Shown: one piece after another, positions 50,701 to 62,011 of the stretch
Position numbering within the stretch: position 1 is the stretch's first letter
How the letters are laid out: each line of letters opens with the position of its first letter
Source: Tetranychus cinnabarinus
Taxonomy: Eukaryota; Arthropoda; Arachnida; Trombidiformes; Tetranychidae
Assembly (NCBI GenBank): GCA_022266195.1
Contig: WHVY01000008.1
Coordinates: 3,285,501-3,349,500 of the forward strand
Direction: 5' to 3'
Length of the DNA: 64,000 nt
The notes under the pieces: generated by a model
Told to the model about the DNA's origin: nothing
Seen by the model: only the letters and a program-made list of their open reading frames with translations
Database searches by the model: none
Program-made: the position numbers and the translations under genes

Positions 50701-51382
50701 CTTTCTTCACCGGCGACATCTTTACTTTTACCATGCAGAGTCATCATCATTATCATCATCTTTTTTTTCTAGACTTCAAATGTAGAGCAACTTGAACAGG
50801 ATCGATATTTTTATATTGACTAAAAAGGAGCTCGAGAAAAAAAATAAATAAATAAGTCTGTCTAAAGGATGTTAACATTGATTTCTTTGCTGTTGTTGTT
50901 GTTGTCGATGTTGCAGTTGTTGGTGATGATGATAAGGATGGTGATGCTGTTTTGCCTGTTTAGTCTCTTTCCTCACTCTCTAGGATGGAGATGAAAAGAT
51001 GATAGGAAGAATAGGCAAAAGATTTCAACTGTGTATAAATAAATGTACAAAAATCGAATTTCTCTTCTTCCTTTTTCTTCTTCTCTTCTGGCCTTTTCTT
51101 TCTTCTTTAATTTGCCTTCCCTTGAGCTTTCCCTTTCTCTTTTACATCCAAAACCAACCTTTTGAGAACCGGGCTTTTAGATCGAGCATGACTTCGAGGT
51201 TTGTATATTCCATGTTGATGGTTGGTTGATGATGATGATGACGAAGGAACACCATTGGTAATCATTAGCATCATCTCTTCCTTGAGATCAACATCAATCC
51301 CATTCCCTGTATCAATATGTTCATTGTAACTTGATTCACCAATAGACACCGGTACCGTTGTAACTGGTGTTGATGGGCTCAT
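29723..51382 (-). CDS. CaaX-box protein with RVSF motif, family not recognised, complete four-exon gene
   Basis: Exons 51382-51159, 49705-49595, 33464-33027 and 30203-29723; total 1254 bp, 417 residues. All three junctions are phase 2 with GT-AG sites, so four exons scattered over 21.7 kb form one open frame. The start ATG at 51382 has an in-frame stop 24 bp upstream. Exons 1-2 join at SPVLKRVSFGSSKGSMVETL, in which RVSF fits the RVxF docking motif for protein phosphatase 1. Exon 3 carries RPSRVRVSLYESGRPGSI and a His/Asn-rich run (about residues 180-245). Exons 3-4 join as VKIMERKESVDIENPFRPGG, then SREAETIVNLIKEGKPITP. The end, KKRKCVCCIIQ, is a basic cluster, two cysteines suited to palmitoylation, and a CIIQ prenylation box, so it should sit on a cytoplasmic membrane face. 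The tail recalls paralemmins, but no paralemmin core was seen. Confidence 0.78.
30204..33026 (-). other. intron 3 of the CaaX gene (2.8 kb)
   Basis: Between donor GTAATT after the ERKE(S) codon and the TTACAG acceptor before VDIENPF. No exon or distinct repeat is recognised. Confidence 0.75.
33465..49594 (-). other. intron 2 of the CaaX gene (16.1 kb)
   Basis: The largest gene-free stretch. Many short frames occur on both strands, but they begin at TTG or GTG, are low-complexity, and lack conserved motifs or matching splice phase. GAT-, GAA- and TTG-rich low-complexity patches are scattered through it (for example 35460-35640, 38490-38530, 44410-44520 and 45060-45110). No nested gene, tRNA or intact mobile element was recognised; enhancers or alternative first exons may be hidden. 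Confidence 0.65.
49706..51158 (-). other. intron 1 of the CaaX gene (1.45 kb)
   Basis: Runs from donor GTTGGT, an unusual but GT donor directly after the AAAAG, to the TTTTTTTCAG acceptor. It contains a GTT/GAT-rich simple stretch at about 50885-50950. Confidence 0.7.
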
Positions 51383-52682
51383 GGATAGTGATGATTGGCG
51401 GGTTCAGTGTTGGTGATATTTGGTGCAGCACGATCAATAGTGTGGTTACAGATATTGATGGAAACAGGAGGTTAAACAAAAACAATCAAGATAAACACGA
51501 GTAAAGATAAGGAACCAAAAGATACTGAAGTGTGGTTGAAATGGACGATAAAAATAAATACCACTGGACTAGAAAGGTAATTAGGTTTGCTTTTAACGGG
51601 TTATCCACTTGTATCAATTGTAGCTTTCCCATTTGGAGGTCATCTCGAAGCTGACCAAGGAAAAACCAAGGAAAAAACAAAATTAACAAACAAAATATAA
51701 CAATATACACCAAATGTGCACACAGACTACATTAAAATTGGCTCCACAATCATATTATTCATTCCATACGAAACAGTAAACAGAAAAGGAAAGAGCAGAA
51801 GCAAGCTAAAAATGCCAAACGAACCAAAGAAAGTGTAAAGTAAGAAATCAAATGAAAAGGAGAAACTCGGCTCTAAATAGTAGTGACATCTATTGTAGAA
51901 GAATGGAAACTCACGAAAAATTACAGTTAATAGCTAATAAGGTTTCAACCTTGAGCATTTTGTTTGAAATTAATTTTATTTCGATAAATTTAAAGTTAAA
52001 AATCACAATCGAATATTGAAATAACAAAATTAATATTTAACTTAGCTTTATCAATTCAAAATTAACTATTGTAATATTATTAACTTGAATATTTATTGCA
52101 TTGAAATAAAACTTTTTATGACAACTTTTCTTGATTTGAAAAATTGAAACTAAAAAAGTATCTTAAAAGCAACGTTTGACCTTCGTTCACAGTTCATTTC
52201 TGGTTTGTAACTTTAGGTTTGTAATGAATCTGTTTACCTTTCAAGCTCAATGCGAAATCCTAACTCGAGACTTTGATCTGACTCAAGATTCCATCAAATT
52301 TATTGATTGTGAATAGATTAGGAAAGTTAATCGAAACGAGAAAATATGTCCAACCTATTATCATGAGTAAACTAAAGAAATGAACTTTTGGTCGATTATC
52401 CAAGAGCTATTCCTTGATGCTTTACATGATTTATGTTCAAGATTGAATGCTCAATGTTTAATGTCGGAATAAATGGGTTGAAAGAAACGAATATAAATGA
52501 ATATTTATTGATAGTCTTTGCTTGTGTCGAGACAATTAAAATTTATTTTTGTTTGGAAAAATGTTTAATTACAATTTGAGTGAGAATTGGTCGCAAAAGT
52601 CGAAAAAAGGCGAAAAAAGAAGAAAATAACTGAAACAATTTAATGGCCATTTTAACATGTTTAATCATGATCCATCCATTAA
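51383..52682. promoter_or_regulatory. interval between tetraspan 3' end and CaaX gene start
   Basis: 1.3 kb between two minus-strand genes. It must hold the promoter and 5' untranslated region of the CaaX gene and the 3' untranslated region of the tetraspan gene. No specific element is identified. Confidence 0.5.
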
Positions 52683-55600
52683 TCAATCGATTCCAAGAAA
52701 AATATGACAAGTGGCTGGTGAACTTGGTTCTGCTGAAAAACGAAGAAAAACAAAATTACAAATTCCAACAGAAATGAATAACTGAGACAATATCTGAATG
52801 CGAATGAAATTATCGGTTAAAAAGCTAAACAAGAATCGAAATGTTTCAAATCGATGAATGCAAGAACCGAAGACTGAAAAATCATGATAATTACTCACCA
52901 CCTGAATTATCAATCGTTACCTTTGACAGTGTTGGAGAACTATTTGACTTATTTTTGGTCACTTCAGGTAAAATGGTATTATTTTGCTGGAAAAGAAAAA
53001 AAAAGTAAAACTCGAAAATGTCCAATTTCCATGAGCAAAGGATACAAACCTTAACAGGTAAAATGAACTTTCCTTGGTGAGAGACTTTAGTTGAAGATAT
53101 TTTCCTGTGCAACAAGATTGCACACAAAATGCCATAAGCGAAGATTGCAAGGATCACAAAATCGAAAGCAACACTTCCTTTTTGTGAATCATCATCGAGC
53201 GAATTGTTATCCTGAAAGAGCAACAATTAGAATCGGAAAGTTTAAAAAAAAATGAAAATTACCATCGAGTTATTAACAAAGGTATGAATTATGGTCAATC
53301 CATTGGTACAGGGAATGACGATTATCCAAGGCAAAAACATTCTTCTACTTTCCTGGTGAGAATAAAATAAAAGAGTAAAGATGAGTTCTGAGGAATGATG
53401 AAAAGAAATTCAGATTATTACTGAAACTTACAACACAAACTCCAATAATGAGTAGGACTGATGATAAAATGCTCAAGGTGCAAAAAAATATCACCAAAAA
53501 GCCTAACGATATAAAACCTGTTGAAAGGTGAACAAGAAAAGGAAACGATGAGATAATTTGACATTTATTGAGTCGTTGATATTACCAAAAACATTATCAC
53601 TGGAAGCCCAAATGGTTCCTCCGGTTACCACCATGCAGTAGTAAAGCTTGAAAGTGAATAACAATTTTTTAGATGAAATGTTGTTTATTGTTGAAACTCT
53701 TGTAAGATTCAATTTTAAACTTTTCTTCTTGTTATTCCAGTTATTCATGAGAATCCAGAATTTCCAAGAGTTTCATAATTCACTATTTAATCATTGTATC
53801 TGGGCTAACTTTTATAGTTTACATTGTTTTCAAAATTACAAAATTCAACTTTTATTGAAAATTTCCTTTTTTTGTCTTTTCTCTCAATTTTTCATGTTCA
53901 TTCCAAGTTTCCTTGTTTGCTCTTCAAAGGTTGACTAAAGGATGCTTTGAGATTTATTTGCTTTGTTTGATCATGTAAACTTCAATAAATTATTTTATTG
54001 TGAATCTCGTTTCTTCAGTTATTCATTGCTTTGCTTCAACTTTCAACAATTGAACTTAAGCTTAGAAAACGAAATTCTCAGATGAAGAATAGAAATGGAA
54101 TGGAAGTTGTTTGAAAGATAAATGCATAACGACACATGGACTTTCTAAGCAAATGACCGCCAAAGATCGTTCGACTAACATCGAAGTTAAACTTGCTCGA
54201 TTTGAATTCTTGTCTCTCATTCACATTCGTATTAACATTTGTTCCCTGAGCTTTTTCGCTCTTATTTTCAATTCTCTCTTCTTTTCCTTTCTCAGTAGAC
54301 TGGATTTTCTGGTATTAAGGATGTCAAAAAATTAATCCGATTCAAATAGTTCTTGCCATAATTCACAATCAAAAACAAATGTTTTTAAATAACTATCGAT
54401 AAGTGTAGTGTCCTTTCACCGCACTAATCCTTTGGACAAACAAAAGCTTGAAAAATGTTTGACATCTAAACTGAAATTATTAATAACTTCAAGCTTATCC
54501 TCGAGATTATCAATTATTAGCTCAAATCTGATTTTAACATAGTTGATCATTTTTAGGTAATATGATTCCAATATAACATGAACAGATCATGAACACATGA
54601 AATCAATCAAATATGAATATGAAGGAGTATCAGGCAATTGTATTCACTTTTAGTTTTGCATTCGTTCGCAATGAAATTTATAATTTATTTGTTTTTCAAA
54701 AGGCTAGTTTGGTGAATGGACAGGAGACAGAAAACCGTTACTTAACATCACTTCTTGTTGGGTTTCGATGTTTGGAGTTTTTGTGACAGTTTCAGTTATA
54801 CAATGGACCAAGAAAAGGATAAGCAACAGTAAGCCAAAAAGTCCTAATATGTGTTATCAAAATATCGTTGTGATTTAAGCTTGATGGACGCTACCAAAGT
54901 CCGATATTTAAAATTAAGTTTCAGTCAGTTTATTGAACTAAATACAGATTCATTTTTATTCAGTCGAAATGCATTCTCTTATCGAATGTAATTTTCTTAG
55001 TTTCTTAATGTGTTCATAGTCTTTTCTTTTACCTATTAGGAATCAAGGTGGAGACAAAAGATTTAGATTCAACTGAACAAATAAGGTGAAGTCAAGTCAA
55101 GCTTCATCGATTCATTCATTATCCCAATCCTTGGACAGGTTTCATAGTGAACTTTGTATTGATAGCAATTTATTGAAGCAAATGGCAAGAATTGATCAAC
55201 AAATGAATCCATGAAGTCAGCATAAATCACTGAATAACTCAGCATTGTTCTGTAATCTTTATGTTTATCATTGTTTGTTTAATAATATTTGACATCAACT
55301 AATTTTCATTTCAGTTTTGACTAAAAATGCTAATTTGCAAAGAAAATTGAAATTTCTCGAAAAGTTCAAATGTGAACATAAGAAGATAAAATCAAATAAA
55401 ATGTTTTAAATTCACCAAAATTCATCTTGCAATGTTAATAATTCAATTAACAACTCATGCTCTCAAAAGACTGAATTTCAACTGAAACCAAACTCGAAAC
55501 ATAAATCAAGACCAAAGATGAAAGCAAGTTATGAAATTGTATCAAAACCATTAGATGCAATAATGAAATACATTTCATTCAATTCAAAATTATCTGATAA

Positions 55601-58600
55601 AACTTGATTCACTTTCAATGAAATAGCAATGAACAAGACATGATTACCAGTTAATTAAAGCTTGCAACCTTTTTATATCAAATTTCATGGTGAATGACAT
55701 GAAAATTCAATTAGCAGTTCAATCGAGTTGAAAAATCTACAAAAAGTGAATTTTAAATAAAATGTTCATTCATTCAATTTATGCATGATTTTGATGTGCT
55801 ATCAATTATCAGGCAAATTCCTGGATCAGATGTCATATCGAGTGCAAATGAACTTCAATATCGACTGACCATATTCATCCAAAACTGAACAGAAAGATAA
55901 CTCCAAAAATGGCATCAATTTGATAACTTGTTATATTTAGTTTCACCAAAAGGAAATCAAAAAAGAAAAGAAATTTTTTCAATTTTCTTGAAACAACAGA
56001 CTTGACGTGAAGACGATTTGAAGAGCAAAGTGCAATTCTTGATGAAAACACAGAAACATGAGCATTAACAGTCGACTTGTGACCTAATTGTGACAAAGCG
56101 TCCATCAAATACAATGGAATAGCATGAGAAGCTGAACATCGGAAACTGAAATGAAACAAAAGTGGAAAGCACTCAACGATGTTGTTTCACTTGAAAGGTT
56201 AAATGTTGTTAAGTGAACAATAAGAACCGGAATTGGTGGAAACAGGGAAACGAGAAAAAAATGAATAAATTACATTTTCCATGTTGAATGATGAAGAAGA
56301 ATGGAAACATTGAAACATTAATGGCCTACGGATAGGTTCACTTATGCTACAGTAAACCTTTGAAAGCTCAAGGCAAATTGATAACTTGTTTAGTTGATGT
56401 TGATCACAAGTTTATTGGTATTGTTTGCTCAACCAATATTTAGTGTTGGCTAAATAATGGTAACAGTTGAACAATCTGTTGAATAACATTCTAATTGAAT
56501 TGTTAATGCAAACAAATCAAGTTTCACTTTCATTGTTAACTAATCGTCTTAATAGTCGATTCTTTAAATTGTTACATTATTCCATTCAATTGCCATCATT
56601 TACAGTTACATTGTTATATAAACTCAAGATAATCTCATCTCTTGTTAGCATTTCAACAAGCTTTCCATTCGTTTATCAGAATTTTATTTTCAAACTTGAT
56701 ACTTGAAGATCGCATGAAAAGAGTTGTTCAGTTTTTGTTGTCTCAGCGTAAGACTAAAGGATTTAATTTCATTATGATATTACTCGATCTATTGATCAAC
56801 AATAAAACTGAACGAATCACAGCTCAAGACTGAGTCAATGAAGCCAATGATTTTATTATTAATAATGTTATTAATGCAATATGGATCAACAACCAAAGAA
56901 TCAATCATTTCTGTTTAGTTTGTTCATCTCTTGATAATATGATATTCATAAATATTATTAATTGTCTGACAATTGTGAGCACAAGAGAAGACTTTAAGAT
57001 GAAAAAGTACACAACGTTGGAGTAAAACAGAATAGTTTCAAGTTTCATATTCATTGGCGTTCATTTTATGGCTTTGGCGGATAGCAACCTGGTTGAGTTC
57101 GGCCTATTCTCCAAAAATTGATTTATACTGATTCAAATAGATAATGTTTAAACTAAAACTGAACCTAGCATTGATTGTTTCATTTTAGTAACAACCCAAA
57201 TTATGTGAATCTTTCGGCTTTTCTGTTGATCTATTGAAATATTCAAAGAAGTTATGGAAACACTCTTTTATTTCTACACACTTATATTTACACACTATTT
57301 TACAATTAGTAAATTTTTACTTGTAATGATCGAGTGAAGCCAGTGGTGTCAACAATCAATGAAAGTCATAAGTAATCTATACAATATATAAAGTCAAACT
57401 ATGAAATTTTTTCGGGAAGATTGTGCCCAAACTAAACGGATTCTAAAGGAAATTTTCACATAGAATGAAAGCCCTGATTGAACTTCAATTACGAAAAATA
57501 GTCAGAGCTTTCTCGGAATTCAGGTTACTGAGAAATCAGCGTTTAAACAGGGTGGGGGAAAAAATGCAGAATCCGTATCTTTTATTATTGACTTTGGGGG
57601 AAAAACTTTTTTTGTATTCAGATTGATGGTTTATTGTTGGGTTAGGAGTATATGTTAAACTGTCTTTCGAGCAAAGAGTAAGTTGAATATCTGGTGCTCC
57701 AACAGTACAACTCTCAAAATCAACGAAAATTCTTTAGTTTTTCTCATTGACAATGATTTTTAATCAACAGTTCGAGTCTTTAAATTTGGATTGAATCTAT
57801 TGTATTCAGTGAAAAGAAATTTACGATCAGCCATGATCGAGGGCTCAGCTTGTTGAAATAATATTATTCGATGTGCAAAGGATGAGACATAAACTCTCAG
57901 AATGGACTAGAAATATTGAAAGACTGAAATGACTGACGATGGTTGGGAAGTTGAAATGCGAATAGGAATCTTTAGGACTTTTACCAAGAGGATAGAGTTG
58001 CACAATTAGATTAATGTGAAAAAAGGAAAGGAACCAAAATAGACCCAAATCTAATTCAACTATTTAAATTTGCTTTGTATGGAAATAATCACTTTTAAAA
58101 CTTTGTAGACAAGTTGTTGGCTAACATAAGCCGTTTAGCCATACATTACGTTTATTTTAACTGCAAGCTTACATACAATAAATCTTGAGTTAAGTCGAAA
58201 GTGCGGTGAGCTCTTAAGAGCATCAAAATGAAGTCTAGAAGGCGATAGTAAAATTTCCTGATTTTCGAGAGAATGGAGTTCGAAGCTCAAAGATGCCATT
58301 ACACGTGGTCGCTATTGTACTGGGAATTAAATCCTTTCCATCAAATTCATCTTCTCATGTAACTTTAATGCCTGATAAATGCTTAGTCTAAGAAAGTAAA
58401 TTTTTAGTCAAATGCACACTCAAACTCGACTGTTATCAACAGTCTAATTGACGTTGAAATGGTTAACCAGGTTGACAGTGATTAATCCTTGGTTTTACTT
58501 TTCTCTGTCACTTTAGTTTCAATTCAATATTCAGTTAATTCGATAATTGTTTATCATCTAAACAACTTTCGAATCTCATTTGTTATTGAAATTTGAAAGG

Positions 58601-61600
58601 TTTCAATAAACGTTTTCTTCATTGAAATTACAATGAGTTTACCTTTTCTGAAAGCTAAGTTTACCTTTTCATTTTTCATTTTCTTTGTTTTCCTCAACAA
58701 AAAGTACAAACTTTTCTCATTTTATTATTGCTTATAAAACCTTTTCAAATCAAATTTTCTCAGATAAACAGGACAGAACTGAATTGTTTACACTTTTGGC
58801 AGAAGAAGAAGAAAGGTAAAGAATTACAGGGAAGGAAAAGAAAACCTTTTTCCTCATCACTGAATCCGTATCAAGTTTATCTCAAGGGTTTGTTTGTTGA
58901 CATCAAAGTCGATATTAAATTTTATTTTGTTTCTTCTCGATTCCATGATTAACTTTCCAACTCTTTCCAACTAATTGTTACAGATTCAAATTCAATGAAC
59001 TTCACCAAAACCCAAACGAAAAACTTGCAACTAAAATAGTCTTTTAATTGTGTTATCAAGAGGTCAAATTGAATTACGATTATAATTGAATTTCCAGGTT
59101 CAACAGGTGAAGGTTCAATATTGAATTCTTGCCGGAATAACTGAATCTTTCTACATAATTCATTTTAATCCAAAACAGAGTAAAGTGAATGAGAAATGGA
59201 ATCAATTTTTTCTCCAAAAACTTGAAACATTAAATTCCAAATCCAGATTATTTGGAAAATATTTCATGGAATTGAATGAAACACAATTTGTACAAATAAT
59301 AGTTTATTGATGTTATTTATCATCGATAACAAGGTAAAAGATGGCAAACTCTGGGAATGATCTCATCAAAGACAAATAATCTTCTGAAGCAAATATTGTG
59401 ATAAATCAATGATCGGGTCAAAGATTGTAGCTCAAGGGTTTGGAATGAATTTCATGGGAAAATACGAACGAAATAAAAACAATTGTTCAAGTTATCGAAA
59501 CGTCTTGGTTAGTTACTCCAGAAATTGGAAAATGAAAAATTGCTTTTTAATGCGTCAATAAAGTTTCGACCTTCAAAGAGTTTTGTTTTTCTTTGAAATA
59601 AATTTCGAGTCAACATTGAGTTCAATATTATCTGACCAAGGTGTTCATAAAAGAACTTGAAATGGGTGTAAAAAGAGAAAAAAAAATTCTCCAGTTTATT
59701 CTCAATAGATTATCATTTCAAGTGATAATCTCTGGAAAAGTTGAGTAAAGAAAATCAGTTTGAAATTGTTTCGCTCTACATAACATTAGAAGAATTTCAG
59801 TTTTACCTGAGAATTTGTTTTACAATTTTCTCTCTTTTTTCATGGAAACATTTTTATCAACAGAAAATCGATATTTTCTTCTCAGCTTACAGATTGATTC
59901 ATCTAATGATATTAAAGCTTATCAGTTCAATGATTGAATCAAAGCAACAGTTTAAAGTTTAAAATAACAATTTGATCAACTTTCAGTAAATGACTTTTCA
60001 TCTTGAAACTGATCACTTGGTCAAGTTGTTAATCTTAAGGAACAATTTTCTTTATCGATTCAGAAGAACAAGTTGAAGAGAGAAAAAAAGCTTTGATGAT
60101 GCTTACGATGATGGGTTAATCATGTTGACCATGATGAAATATTAGTCTTGGAGAAACATTGATGACCCAGAAAAAAAGAGAATCCAAAGTCATCCAGAAT
60201 TGTTCCGAATAAATATATACATTTTTTTGGCTTTTCTCATCAAATTGTTATTCTCAGTATCAGTGTTCCTCAGTTGAACATTATTAAACAATTATTCAAG
60301 TTGAACTGCTGAACCTGACTTGACCTGTGATTCACATGGAAATTTTTCACTCAGAAAAGAGAAAATATCGAAATTCTTTATCATTCCTTTACTCTGGGAG
60401 TGAATATTATCACAAGATGTTATGATTAAATGCTAATCAAACGAACTTCAAATAGCGTCGAAAGGTGTCACAATTAATTAGTTCTGATTGTTTTAATTGG
60501 ATTTTCTGGTTCGTTCTGATTAAACTTCACTTTGATTCAGATTCAGAATGTTTCCTCATTTGGAAGAATAAAATTTTCAGTTTTTCTTTCCATTTTGAAA
60601 TGATTAATGTTTTTCACGATTGAATGGACATTTAAATGATAAATGTTTACTCCATGAAAAAAGTGTCTCATGAACTTTGATGTTAAATAGAAGTGAACTT
60701 TTTTTTCCTGTAAAACGATATTCGATTGGGAATCTCAAGAAAGTTCAATCGATTTTTAAGGTTGTTAAATTGTTAATTATCGAGAATCAGATTACTCTGA
60801 AAGTGATATTAATGGTGTGTTTGTTCAATCGTTTAACTTTTTCTTTCACATTTTCAATGTTTCTCCATGAAAATGAAAAGAGAAATCAATTTTGAAGAAA
60901 AGAATGAAATTGAAATTGTTTTCGATGTGAAATGATTCAACTATCAATGATTAATCTAGAAACGTTGCCTTCGTTGGCAGACAATTATGATTACCAAGTT
61001 TACATGATAATAATGAGAGTTTAACTTGAATTGTAATTTAAAGGTAAAAATGATTTTATTGTTTGGTTTTACTGTTTAAACTTTATTATCAACTTTCACC
61101 GAAAATTGGATTAATCAAGAATTGAATAAAACATTTAACAGCATTGAATTGGTAATTTAACAGGGAATTGATCCAAGCTGGGAAAATGCAATTTAATGAT
61201 ATTTCATTATGATTATTTCAAGGTTCATCATCACTGGATATAATTGGCAGAGTAATTGAGGAAAGATTGAACTTCATCAGCGAATCATGATTCAATTTGG
61301 CGAATAAATGTTTGTTGTTAAATCAAAATTAAGTTCCACATTTGCGTTCATTTTAAGATTTTTTCAAAGTTCTGTTCAAAAGAACAAAAAAAAGATCATT
61401 TTCATTCTCATTCATACTGAACATTTCGCGGAATTTCATTTCCTATCAGATTGATATCAAAGTTAAAAGCAAAGACTTGTTCCAAATGCTTTTCAATCTA
61501 AAAAGATTTCAAGTTTACTGTTTCATTTTATGTTGAAAATATGAATCCAAATTGAATAAAATATGAAGGGAAATGTTGAATTATAAATCAGGTCGAAACA

Positions 61601-62011
61601 ACTCGAGATTAAACCAGTTTGCATCTTTTAATTTTGAAGCAACATTTAAAATTTAAAATATCGATTTCATGAACATGGAAAAAATATTCTGAAAAGTGAT
61701 AAACTGTAATCTGTAATCGACATTCAACTAGAAATGTCAAAAACAGTTGAACGAAAATTTCAATTTGATCCAGAAGAGCATTCGATTCCAACTGAAACTA
61801 ACTTTTGATTTGAGACAATTATCAAGAAGAAAATGTTTAACATTGAAATCAATTTTGAGGTTGAATGTGAAATGAGGAAAATAGCATTTGGAAGAATCAG
61901 AGAACTGAAAAATGTGAATATTCTGTTACTTACCATTGAAATGATTCCATAGCCCATCACTCCTTTCTGAAGAGACACACAAAGGCAACATTTATTCCAG
62001 ATAGTTTCCAT
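52683..62011 (-). CDS. small tetraspan membrane protein, arthropod DUF4728-like, complete seven-exon gene
   Basis: Exons 62011-61934, 53646-53586, 53517-53432, 53352-53263, 53211-53050, 52986-52899 and 52732-52683; total 615 bp, 204 residues, with all splice sites GT-AG and all phases agreeing. Exon 1 encodes METIWNKCCLCVSLQKG, a cysteine-pair N-terminus leading into TM1 (about 17-39). TM2 (48-73), TM3 (80-101, FLPWIIVIP) and TM4 (118-139) follow, with NNS glycosylation sites at 102 and 107 in the TM3-TM4 loop. The cytoplasmic tail is polar. A CC-X-CxSLxxG start, four helices, and a basic residue pair plus LPW before TM3 recall the arthropod DUF4728 tetraspans; this family name is from memory and unverified. 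Joining exon 1 to exon 2 across 8.3 kb rests on phase and a completed TM1. Exon 6 could also read through its donor to a stop, giving a 190-residue form. Confidence 0.78.
53647..61933 (-). other. intron 1 of the tetraspan gene (8.3 kb)
   Basis: From donor GTAAGT after the ISM codons to a CAAG acceptor before LYYC. It interrupts TM1. A minus-strand frame at 55875-56159 follows a good acceptor, but contains no recognised motif and is not needed for the frame. No nested gene is supported. Confidence 0.65.

Noticed and set aside
55875..56159. Minus-strand frame after a good acceptor in tetraspan intron 1
   Set aside because: No conserved motif, and the tetraspan frame is complete without it; could be an alternative exon but unsupported.
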